Part shown: piece after piece, positions 25,116 through 32,531 of the stretch
Layout: every line of letters begins with the position of its first letter
Numbering within the stretch: the stretch's first letter is position 1
Source of the DNA: Streptomyces sp. RB17
Lineage (GTDB): Bacteria; Actinomycetota; Actinomycetes; Streptomycetales; Streptomycetaceae
Direction of reading: 5' to 3'
DNA length: 44,113 nt
NCBI RefSeq assembly: GCF_009604455.1
Contig: NZ_WEGL01000020.1
Span: forward strand, 1-44,113
Made by a program: the position numbers and the translations under genes
The notes under the pieces: model-generated
The model's input: only the letters and a program-made list of their open reading frames with translations
Told to the model about the DNA's origin: nothing
Databases searched by the model: none

Positions 25116-25648
25116 GCGTTCCTCTTCCGGTGGCTTGCGGCCTTCGGCGCTGTGCGGGCTGTGCCGGCCGGTTCGTCGGCGAGGGCGCGGACGGCGGCGT
25201 GTGCGCGGTCGCGTTCGAGGGGCGGGAAGAAGTCGCGGCGGTTTATGCGACGCAGTTCGGCGCGCAGTCGGCGGGCGACGGATGCGGTGTTGGCCGCACC
25301 GGTGGCCCGGGCGGCCTCGGTGGCCTGGTCGATGACGGCTTGGTATTCGGCGGCGCGGGCGGCGGCCATGGAGGTGGCCAGTTCGCGTTCCTGGGCATGG
25401 GTGGCGGGCCGGGCGATCCAGATGGAGGCGGTGCCGCCGCCCTCGATCGCCTCGTCGGCGATCCACTCCAGCTGCTCGCGGGTGCGGGCGTCGGCGGGCA
25501 GGGCAACCAGGCCGTCGGAGAGCTGGGCGACTCCCAGGCGCTTGAGCTTGCGCCAGAGGGTGATGCGGGGCGTGGAAGGCTCGCGGGGCATCCGATAGGA
25601 GAGCAGGACCCACTCGCCCGGCTCGCGGGTCGGACCGTCAGCGGCCAT
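25112..25648 (-). CDS. Chromate resistance protein, ChrB N-terminal domain
   Basis: Protein of 178 aa from ATG 25648 (MAADGPTREPGEWVLLSYRM). The signature WVLLSYRMPREPSTPRITLW then RKLKRLGVAQLSDGLVALPA and EWIADEAIEGGGTASIW identifies the ChrB N-terminal domain, which is winged-helix-like at its start. In Ochrobactrum full-length ChrB is a chromate-responsive regulator. It is therefore the best local candidate for binding the TGTAACC palindromes. The first gene of the operon chrBN-chrBC-membrane protein, with the palindrome at 25722-25736 about 74 bp upstream. Confidence 0.85.
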   Translation of the reverse strand: MAADGPTREPGEWVLLSYRMPREPSTPRITLWRKLKRLGVAQLSDGLVALPADARTREQLEWIADEAIEGGGTASIWIARPATHAQERELATSMAAARAAEYQAVIDQATEAARATGAANTASVARRLRAELRRINRRDFFPPLERDRAHAAVRALADEPAGTARTAPKAASHRKRNA

Positions 25649-25721
25649 GGCATGTACCGATCCCTGAAGCGGACGTTGTCCCGTCCATCGATGCCCCCCA
25701 CGGCCTGGATCCTGACTAAAC

Positions 25722-25736
25722 GTAACCATGGTTGCA
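25722..25736. promoter_or_regulatory. Chr-type palindromic operator, copy 2 (chrB operon)
   Basis: GTAACCATGGTTGCA, identical over 15 bases to the copy at 30251-30265. It lies between the stop of the sensor kinase gene (25753) and the chrB start, so the operon has its own promoter here. Confidence 0.75.
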
Positions 25737-25752
25737 CGGCGCTCCGAGCCCA

Positions 25753-26835
25753 TCAAGCCGACGTGGATGGCCGCTGCAGGGCCGGCAGGCAGACCCATAC
25801 GACCGCTCCGCCGTCGGGGTGGTTGAAGGCGCCGTACTCGCCGTCGGCGGCGCGGGCGATGGCGGCGGTGATGGCCAGCCCGAGGCCGGTGCCGCTGGTG
25901 GCGCGGGAGCGGTCGGCCTGGGTGAAGCGGTCGAAGGCGTGCGGGAGGAAGTCGGGCGGGAAGCCGGGGCCGTGGTCGCGGACCTCGATGCGGATCTGCT
26001 TGTCGTGGGGGCGGGCGGTGACTTCGACGGGGCCGTGGCCGTGCTGCTGGGCGTTGTGGATCAGGTTGGTCACCGCCCGCTCCAGTCGGTCGCTGGGGAC
26101 GGCGGCGGTCAGCCCGGCGGGGCAGTCGACGGTGATGGCCTTGTCGGGGGATCCGTTGCGCAGGCGGGCGGCCACCTGGTGCAGAAGCGGTGCCAGCTCG
26201 GGCACCGCCGATCCGGCCGGGGTGGTGTCGCGGCGGTCGGTTCGGGCCAGGAGCAGCAGGTCCTCGGCGAGCTGGACCAGCCGTTCGGTCTCCTCGTGCG
26301 CGGAGAGGAGGGCGGCGTGCAGTTCGGCAGCGTCGCGGGGGTGCCGGAGGGCGAGTTCGATCTCGGTGCGCAGCAGGCTGAGCGGGGTGCGCAGTTCGTG
26401 GCTGGCGTCGGCGACGAAGAGGCGTTCGTGGTCGAGGGCGGTCTGCAGGCGGGTGAGCATGTCGTTCAGGGTGGTGGCCAGGCGGGCGATCTCGTCGCGG
26501 CTGGGCGGTACGTCGAGGCGGTACTCGGGGGTGTCCTCAGTGACGGCGGCGGCCTGGGTGCGCATGCGTTCTACCGGGCGCAGGGCGGCTGCGGCGAGCA
26601 GGTAGGCGCCGATGGTGGCCAGGACGAAGACGATGGGCAGCGCGGTGAGCAGTTCGCGTACAAGGTCGTCGAGGGCTTCCTGCTGGGCCTGGTGGGCAAT
26701 GCCGGTGGCGGCGCCGTATTCGGCCTGGGACTCGCGGAAGCGGCTGAGGGTGAGGTAGCCGGCGCCGGTAAGGACCAGGGCCATCACGGCGGCGAAGATC
26801 GCGGTGAGGCGGATGCGGAGCGGGATGCGGTTCAT
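25753..26835 (-). CDS. Two-component sensor histidine kinase
   Basis: Protein of 360 aa from ATG 26835 (MNRIPLRIRLTAIFAAVMAL). Transmembrane helices at about 8-28 and 65-86 enclose a short periplasmic loop of only about 36 residues. A HAMP segment (LRPVERMRTQAAAV) follows, then the H-box FVADASHELRTPLSLLRTEI, N-box NLIHNAQQHG, G1 DHGPGFPPD and G2 SGTGLGLAITAAIA. All catalytic motifs are intact. Its ATG overlaps the end of the response regulator gene by four bases. The small sensor loop suggests sensing within or near the membrane. The partner regulator is frameshifted. Confidence 0.92.
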   Translation of the reverse strand: MNRIPLRIRLTAIFAAVMALVLTGAGYLTLSRFRESQAEYGAATGIAHQAQQEALDDLVRELLTALPIVFVLATIGAYLLAAAALRPVERMRTQAAAVTEDTPEYRLDVPPSRDEIARLATTLNDMLTRLQTALDHERLFVADASHELRTPLSLLRTEIELALRHPRDAAELHAALLSAHEETERLVQLAEDLLLLARTDRRDTTPAGSAVPELAPLLHQVAARLRNGSPDKAITVDCPAGLTAAVPSDRLERAVTNLIHNAQQHGHGPVEVTARPHDKQIRIEVRDHGPGFPPDFLPHAFDRFTQADRSRATSGTGLGLAITAAIARAADGEYGAFNHPDGGAVVWVCLPALQRPSTSA

Positions 26836-27532
26836 GACGTGCGGCTCGTGGGGGTACGGCCGCCGTCACGGCGGATCCGGTATCCGGCGCCGCGAATGGT
26901 CTCGACGGCCTGGGTGCCATAGGGGCGGTCGATCTTGTCACGCAGGGCCTTGATGTGGGCGTCGACCACGTTGGAGCCGGGGCTGGTGCCCAGGTCCCAG
27001 CAGTGCTCGACGAGCATGGCGCGGGTCAGGACGGTGCCGGGGCGGCGCAGCAGGGCTTCGAGGAGGGCGTACTCCTTGGCGGTCAGGTAGATCTCCTCGG
27101 TGCCGCGCCGCACGGTCCGGGTGGCCGGGTCCAGGGACAGGTCGCCAGCGCTGAGGACGGCCGGGCGCTCGAACGGGCCACGGCGGATCATCACCCGCAG
27201 CCGCGCGAAGAGTTCCTCCAGGCTGAACGGTTTGGTCAGGTAGTCATCCGCGCCGCCGTCCAGGCCGCGCACGCGGTCGGCGACGGCGTCCTTCGCGGTG
27301 AGCATCAGCACGGGCAGCCAGATGCGGCGTCTGCGGAGGGTGGCGCAGACCTCGAAGCCGCCCAGGCCGGGCAGCATCACGTCCAGCACCATCGCGTCGT
27401 AGGCGGCCACATCGGTCAGAGCGAGGGCCTGGGGGCCGTCGGGAGCCGTGTCGACGGCATAGCCCTCCTCGGTCAGGGCCCGGCGCAGCAGTCTCGCATC
27501 TTGGGCTCGTCCTCGACCACCAGGATCCGCAT
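26832..27532 (-). pseudogene. OmpR-family response regulator with a one-base frameshift
   Basis: The natural start is ATG 27532 (MRILVVEDEPKM). At codon 12-13, near 27496, one base is missing (GATGCGAGA where GATGGCGAGA is expected), and this frame then stops at CCGGGCCCTGA. The family sequence goes on in the next frame: ARLLRRALTEEGYAVDTAPD, phospho-Asp in AMVLDVMLPG, LMLTAKD, DYLTKPF, and a complete winged helix (LTAKEYALLEALLRRPG, SNVVDAHIKALRDKID). The 701-nt length is one short of 234 codons. It could be a real inactivation or a sequence error. Everything else looks functional. Confidence 0.88.
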
Positions 27533-27595
27533 CGCACCTTCCCTCGTCCGCCGTCACCGTGAACCTCGTCGCGTGGTTCACGATCCTTGCCGCTC

Positions 27596-27651
27596 ATGAA
27601 GGTGGCATGAAGTCACCCGTTTGGCCGGGTGGCTCTTCATGGCAACTTCAT
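27596..27651. promoter_or_regulatory. Response-regulator binding sites: two pairs of 11-bp-spaced direct repeats, facing each other
   Basis: ATGAAGgtggcATGAAG (27596-27612) and CTTCATggcaaCTTCAT (27635-27651) are two perfect hexamer pairs with 5-bp spacers, the second in reverse orientation. The 11-bp period is typical for OmpR-family dimers. They lie between the response regulator gene (start 27532, leftward) and the DUF1259 gene (start 27718, rightward), suggesting control of both. Confidence 0.75.
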
Positions 27652-27717
27652 CCGGGGTGGCTTCGCTGACCACATAGGCACCTTCGACTTCGACAACGAT
27701 CTCGACGAGGAGTGGTC

Positions 27718-28719
27718 ATGTCACCCCGTTCGATCACCAAGCCGGCCGCAGGGGCGGCGGCCGCGCTCCTGCTGGTGACGGGCGCCGGCCTGCTGGCAGG
27801 CTGCGGCACCCAGACGAGAAGTGATGCCAGCGGTACGAGCGTGGTCGCGGCGCAGGCTGCCGTCCGGCCGGGCCGCCTTCAGCAGCCCGTGCAGACGACG
27901 GAGAAGGACTGGAAGCCGGTCGCCGAGGCCCTCGGCCGCACCGGAACGCTGATGAAGGGCACCGTGTACCACGTCGCGCTGCCCCGCAAGGACCTCAAGG
28001 TCACCACCCAGGGCGTCGCGATCAAGCCGGGCCTCTCCCTCGGCGGCTACGCGAACTTCGCCAAGTACCACGACGGCACCATGCTGATGGGCGACCTGGT
28101 CGTCACGGAGACCGAACTGCCCAAGGTCACCGACGCGCTCCAGGCCGCCGGTATCGAGCAGACCGCCCTGCACAAGCATCTGCTCCAGCAGTCCCCGCCG
28201 GTCTGGTGGACCCACGTGCACGCCATGGGCGACCCGGTGAAACTCGCCCAGGGTCTGAAGTCCGCGCTGGACGCCACGGCCATACCGCCGGCTTCGCCGC
28301 CCCCGCCCACCCAGCCGCCCATCGCGCTGGACACCGCCGGCATCGACAAGGCCCTCGGTCGCAAGGGCACTGCCGACGGCGGCATCTACAAGTTCACCGT
28401 CGCCCGCAAGCAGGCCGTCAATGACGGCACCCACGTGCTGCCCGCCGCTCTTGGCCTCACTACCGGCATCAACTTCCAGCCGCTGGGCGGCAACAAGGCG
28501 GCCATCAACGGCGACTTCGTCATGACCGCACCCGAGGTGCAGACGGTCATCCAGGCACTGCGAAAGGGGAACATCGACATCGTCGAACTGCACAACCACT
28601 CCCTGACCGACCAACCGCGCCTGTTCTATATGCACTTCTGGGCCACCGCCGACGGAGTCACCCTGGCCAAGGCCCTGCGCCCGGCCCTGGACGCGACCGA
28701 CCCGACTCCCGCGTCATGA
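27718..28719 (+). CDS. DUF1259 (LppY/LpqO-type) lipoprotein
   Basis: Protein of 333 aa from ATG 27718, with GAGGAG six bases before. The lipobox is LLAGC, with the acylated Cys at about 31, so it is anchored outside the membrane. Two DUF1259 domains follow: about 55-185 (WKPVAEALGRTGTL, YHVALPRKDLKV, HLLQQSPPVWWTHVHAMGD) and about 205-328 (IDKALGRKGTADGGIYKF, VELHNHSLTDQPRLFYMHF). The linker is Pro-rich (PPASPPPPTQPP). Conserved His and Asp residues suggest metal binding. Mycobacterial LpqO/LppY are of unknown function. It is the first gene of an operon probably driven by the adjacent two-component system. Confidence 0.85.
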   Translation: MSPRSITKPAAGAAAALLLVTGAGLLAGCGTQTRSDASGTSVVAAQAAVRPGRLQQPVQTTEKDWKPVAEALGRTGTLMKGTVYHVALPRKDLKVTTQGVAIKPGLSLGGYANFAKYHDGTMLMGDLVVTETELPKVTDALQAAGIEQTALHKHLLQQSPPVWWTHVHAMGDPVKLAQGLKSALDATAIPPASPPPPTQPPIALDTAGIDKALGRKGTADGGIYKFTVARKQAVNDGTHVLPAALGLTTGINFQPLGGNKAAINGDFVMTAPEVQTVIQALRKGNIDIVELHNHSLTDQPRLFYMHFWATADGVTLAKALRPALDATDPTPAS

Positions 28720-29081
28720 TCAGCTGGGGTCAGATCGGCTACGGCGCGGCGCTGTCGGCCGTCCTCGCCGCCGTCCTCATCGTCATCGCCAGGGGCCGCC
28801 CCCGAGCGGCGGTGACCACGGGTGCGCTCGCCGCGGCCCTCGGGCCCCTTGCCTGGAACGCCATCCTCCGGGCCGCCCACGGGGACCAGTTCTTCACCGA
28901 CGCACCCGTGATGGTCTTCCCGGTCAGCTGGCAAGACACCGGCTCCGGAGTCTTCACGCTGGCCGCCGCGTCCCTCGGCTACGGGCTGGGTCCGCTAGCC
29001 ACCCAGCCAGCGCGCACCAGCGTCCGCTACTCGCTCCTGGCCGCTGTCGCAGCCCTGCTCGTCGACATCTACTTGTACTGA
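28716..29081 (+). CDS. Small four-helix membrane protein of the DUF1259 operon
   Basis: Protein of 121 aa; ATG 28716 overlaps the lipoprotein stop (ATGA), so translation is coupled. Four hydrophobic segments lie at about 7-26, 33-51, 78-95 and 103-121, with loop GDQFFTDAPVMVFPVSWQD between helices 2 and 3. No family recognised. The same size, helix spacing and loop position are seen in the membrane protein of the chrB operon (24287-24661), suggesting distant relationship. It may partner the DUF1259 lipoprotein at the membrane. Confidence 0.7.
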   Translation: MISWGQIGYGAALSAVLAAVLIVIARGRPRAAVTTGALAAALGPLAWNAILRAAHGDQFFTDAPVMVFPVSWQDTGSGVFTLAAASLGYGLGPLATQPARTSVRYSLLAAVAALLVDIYLY

Positions 29082-29168
29082 ACGGCCCCGGTCGTCCCGC
29101 CACCCCGAACTCCTCCGGACGGTGGGACGGCCCTCGCCACCTCACCGCCGACCCCTGGAAAGCCGCCC

Positions 29169-30212
29169 ATGACCCGTCGCCTTACTCCTCGTGCCCTGCT
29201 GGCCCTGGCCGCCGGCCTGGTCATCGCCGTCGCCGCCGCTGTGGCCGGCGTGACGCTCACCCGCGGCAGCAGCCAACCACCCAAGGAGGCGCTGCCACTC
29301 CGGCTGGTCAAGGAGATCGCCCTGCCGGGCGACAGCTCCCGCTTCGACTACGCCAGCCTCGACCCCGCCCGCGGCCTGCTGTTCATCGCCCACCTCGGCG
29401 CGAGCCAGGTCATCGAGGTGGACACCCACGCGGACGAGGCCGTACGGACCATCACCGACCTGCCCGGTGTCCACGGCGTCCTGGTCGTCCCCGCCCTGCA
29501 CCGCGTGTACGCCACCGCCAGCGACGCAAACCAGGTCGCCGCCATCGACGAGACCACCGGCAAGGTCCTGTACCGCAGCCCCACCGGCGGCACCCCCGAC
29601 GGCCTGGCCTACGACCCGTTGCACCACACGGTGTGGACCACCAACGAGTCCGGCGGCTCGGAGACCGTCGTCGACGCCAACAGCGGAGCGGTCCGCGGCA
29701 CGGTGACCCTGGGGGGCGAGGCCGGCAATGTCGCCTACGACCCCACCACCCAGCAGATGCTCGTCGACGTCCAGACCCGCAACGAACTCGCCGTGATCGA
29801 CCCCGCCACTCTCCACATCACCCGCCGTGTCCCGCTGCCCGGCTGCGATCACGACCACGGCCTCATCCTGGCCCCCGCCGACCGGCTGGCATTCGTCGCC
29901 TGCGACGGCAACGCCCGCTTGCTCACCCTGGACCTGACCACCTGGCACGTCACCGGCACCGACCAGGTCGGCCAGGACCCCGACGTCCTCGCCTACGACC
30001 CCGCGGCCCGCCACCTCTACGTCGCCGCTGAATCCGGCTGGGTCACCACTGCCGACAATCGCAGCCGGCACCTGACCGTCACCGGCCGCGCCCACCTGGC
30101 CGACGGCGCCCACGTTGTCGCTGTCGACTCCACCACCCATCGCAGCTACTACCCTGTCCCGCACGGCTCCGGCGGGCACCCGGCCCTCCTGGTCTATCAG
30201 CCGGCTCCGTGA
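29169..30212 (+). CDS. YncE-like secreted beta-propeller protein
   Basis: Protein of 347 aa from ATG 29169. A signal peptide or N-terminal anchor occupies residues about 8-30 (LLALAAGLVIAVAAAVAGVT). Repeats of about 42 residues follow, each with a D-P or N-x-V pattern: YASLDPARGLLFIAHL, VHGVLVVPALHRVYATAS, NQVAAIDETTGKVLY, LAYDPLHHTVWTTNES, VAYDPTTQQMLVDVQ. This is the seven-bladed YncE/YVTN fold. Such proteins bind ligands or metals outside the cytoplasm. It is 87 bp after the membrane protein and likely the third gene of that operon. Confidence 0.85.
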   Translation: MTRRLTPRALLALAAGLVIAVAAAVAGVTLTRGSSQPPKEALPLRLVKEIALPGDSSRFDYASLDPARGLLFIAHLGASQVIEVDTHADEAVRTITDLPGVHGVLVVPALHRVYATASDANQVAAIDETTGKVLYRSPTGGTPDGLAYDPLHHTVWTTNESGGSETVVDANSGAVRGTVTLGGEAGNVAYDPTTQQMLVDVQTRNELAVIDPATLHITRRVPLPGCDHDHGLILAPADRLAFVACDGNARLLTLDLTTWHVTGTDQVGQDPDVLAYDPAARHLYVAAESGWVTTADNRSRHLTVTGRAHLADGAHVVAVDSTTHRSYYPVPHGSGGHPALLVYQPAP

Positions 30213-30249
30213 GGCCGGTCGACGCTGCTGACACCGCCTACCAGGTTCG

Positions 30250-30265
30250 TGTAACCATGGTTGCA
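30250..30265. promoter_or_regulatory. Chr-type palindromic operator, copy 3 (fetAB)
   Basis: TGTAACCATGGTTGCA, 29 bp before the fetA start. It shares all 15 core bases with the chrB-operon copy, linking this transporter to the chromate genes. Confidence 0.75.
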
Positions 30266-30294
30266 TCAAGCTGTGGTCGGTGGAGGTGGCACCC

Positions 30295-30972
30295 GTGGAG
30301 ACAAGCGCGTTCGCCCTGGAACAGGTCACCGTGCGACGCGGCGACGCGATCCTGCTGGAGGAGATCACCTGCGGCATCCCCGCATCGGCCTGCACCGCCC
30401 TGGTCGGAGCGAGCGGCGCGGGCAAGACCACCTTCCTGCGCCTCCTCAACCGCCTCGAAGAACCCACCACCGGAACCGTCACCTTCCAGGACCGTCCCCT
30501 GCCCGGCTGGAACGTCCTGACCCTGCGCCGCCACGTCACCCTCGTCGGCCAGCAGCCCGTTCTGCTCACCGACACCGTGTTGGACGACCTGCGGGTCGGC
30601 CGTCCTGACCTGGACCGGCGGGAAGCCGCGGCCCTACTGGACCGCGCTCACCTGTCCGCCGCCTACCTCGACCGCGCCACCACCAACCTCTCCGGCGGCG
30701 AGGCACAACGCGTCTGCCTGGCCCGGGCCCTGGCCGTCAGCCCGCAGGCACTGCTGCTGGACGAACCCACCTCCGCTCTCGATGCCGTCGGCACCACCGC
30801 CGTCGAGGGCGTCATACGCGAACTGGTCGCCGACGGCCTGACCGTGGTTCTGGTCAGCCACAACACCGCACAGGCCCGCCGCCTCTCCGACCACGTCCTC
30901 GTCCTCGACCACGGCCGCATCGCCGAACAGGGCGAAGCCCACCACGTCGACTACCTCAAGGAACCCGCGTGA
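30295..30972 (+). CDS. ABC transporter ATPase, FetA/YbbL-like
   Basis: Protein of 225 aa from GTG 30295, chosen because GGAGG lies eight bases upstream; an in-frame GTG at 30280 is less likely. Motifs: Walker A VGASGAGKTTFLRLL, Q-loop LVGQQPVLL, signature NLSGGEAQRVCLARAL, Walker B ALLLDEPTSALD, and H-loop VLVSHNTAQA. The short length and pairing with a FetB-like permease identify the FetAB group, which in E. coli exports iron and protects against peroxide. It is under the third chromate-type palindrome. Confidence 0.88.
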   Translation: METSAFALEQVTVRRGDAILLEEITCGIPASACTALVGASGAGKTTFLRLLNRLEEPTTGTVTFQDRPLPGWNVLTLRRHVTLVGQQPVLLTDTVLDDLRVGRPDLDRREAAALLDRAHLSAAYLDRATTNLSGGEAQRVCLARALAVSPQALLLDEPTSALDAVGTTAVEGVIRELVADGLTVVLVSHNTAQARRLSDHVLVLDHGRIAEQGEAHHVDYLKEPA

Positions 30973-31754
30973 ACCCCGCCGTCCCCACCTGGGCGGGGGT
31001 CGCCGCCTCCGCCGCCCTGGTCCTCCTCACCATCGCCGTGGCCTGGCACGGCCGGCTCCGGCTGGCCCGCGACATCACCGTCGCAGCCATCCGAGCCGCA
31101 CTCCAACTCGCAGCCGTCGGCGCCCTGCTGCTCCTGGTCTTCCGCCACACCGGGCTCACCGGAGCCATCGGCTGGCTCGCCCTCATGGTCCTCATCGCCG
31201 GCCGGGTCGCCGCCCGCCGCACCCCTGCCCTGCCCAAAACCCTGCTCACCGCCACTACCGCGATCACCACCGGTACGGCCGCGACCATGGGCACCCTGCT
31301 CGCCCTCGGCGTCATCGCCACCCAGGCCCGCGTCGTCATCCCCGTCGGCGGCATGGTCGTCTCCGCCGCCATGCAAGCCACCGCACTCGCCCTGACCCGT
31401 CTATCCGACGAGGCCCGCACCGCACGCCCCGCCATCGAGGCCCGCCTCAGTCTCGGCCTCTCCGCCACCGACGCCTTCGCCCCGCACCAGCGCACCATCG
31501 TCCGTACGGCCCTGATCCCCGCCCTCGACTCCACCAAGACCGTCGGCGTCATCAGCCTCCCCGGCGCCATGACCGGCCTCATCCTCGCCGGAGTCGACCC
31601 CCTCACCGCGATCCGCTACCAGATCGTCGTGATGTACATGCTGCTCGCCGCCGCAGCACTCGCCGCGCTCAGCGCCGTACGAATGGCCGAACGTGCCCTG
31701 TTCGACGACGCCCACCGCCTGCGCCCGCTTGCCGCACAGCCCACCGGCAGCTGA
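30969..31754 (+). CDS. ABC transporter permease, FetB/YbbM-like
   Basis: Protein of 261 aa; GTG 30969 overlaps the fetA stop (GTGA), so the two are coupled. About seven hydrophobic helices are present. Family stretches include RDITVAAIRAALQLAAVGAL, IPVGGMVVSAAMQATALALT, LGLSATDAFAPHQRTIVRTA and STKTVGVISLPGAMTGLILAG. With the ATPase it would form a metal (iron-type) exporter. No periplasmic binding protein is nearby, as expected for an exporter. Confidence 0.88.
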   Translation: MNPAVPTWAGVAASAALVLLTIAVAWHGRLRLARDITVAAIRAALQLAAVGALLLLVFRHTGLTGAIGWLALMVLIAGRVAARRTPALPKTLLTATTAITTGTAATMGTLLALGVIATQARVVIPVGGMVVSAAMQATALALTRLSDEARTARPAIEARLSLGLSATDAFAPHQRTIVRTALIPALDSTKTVGVISLPGAMTGLILAGVDPLTAIRYQIVVMYMLLAAAALAALSAVRMAERALFDDAHRLRPLAAQPTGS

Positions 31755-32531
31755 CCCCACCATCGCATTTCACCTGCCAGTCCCTCCGATACGCCAGGCT
31801 GCAGGGATGTCGTCCCGAGGGCTGCCCTCGCCATCGAACACAGACTTATGGCGAACAGCTCATCCGCACGGTGTCGCAAGCGCCGGCGTTGACGAGACGG
31901 GTGCCAGCTTCCCTTCCGACCCAGGCACTGGCACGGTCGCCCGACACAGGTGTGAGCAATGGCCTGAATCTGTCGTGGATTCGAGGGCGGAGACCAGAGA
32001 AGCGTGGGCCGGTGGCGGCCTCGTGCGGGGGGTGTTGGTCGGGCCGTGTGCTTAGGCTCGCGGGCCGCAGGCAGGGACCACCGCGCACCTCACGCCTGTG
32101 CTGTGCCCTCCGGTGTAGGGCGGCAATAGCGGGGGAGCGTGCCATCGACGAAATCGAGCGTGGTCATGCCGACCGACAGTGCCACCCGGAACGGGCTCGG
32201 CCTCATGATCCCTTCGGAACTGGCGCAGTTCGACATCGACCTGAAGCCCGACACCGACGCCGCGGTCTACGCGGCCGCGCTCGGCAGGGCTCCGCGTCTG
32301 CCGGGCATCTGTTGCTCCCCTCTGAATTCAAGTTCAGCCCGACTCTCATCGCCATCGAAGCACTGGTGCCTGTTCACCCGGACGCTGGTCGCGGTGGCAC
32401 CGTGGTATCGCTCGATGCGCAACCCCTTGTCTCGCGGCGGGAGCGGGAGGCGACGAAACCGGACCCGAAGAACCTCGTGCATGGTGCATGCCAGACCCGT
32501 TGCGGCCGGACGATCAGTGACCGGCGCGCGC
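31755..32531. other. Long intergenic region, at most one small uncertain ORF
   Basis: 777 bp between fetB and the kup stop. A plus-strand frame near 32166 reads MPTDSATRNGLGLMIPSELA and continues QFDIDLKPDTDAAVYAAALG. It has gene-like codon use for about 45 codons and then loses it near 32300. There is no ribosome site and no family that I recognise; it may be a broken hypothetical gene. Nothing else could be supported. Confidence 0.35.
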
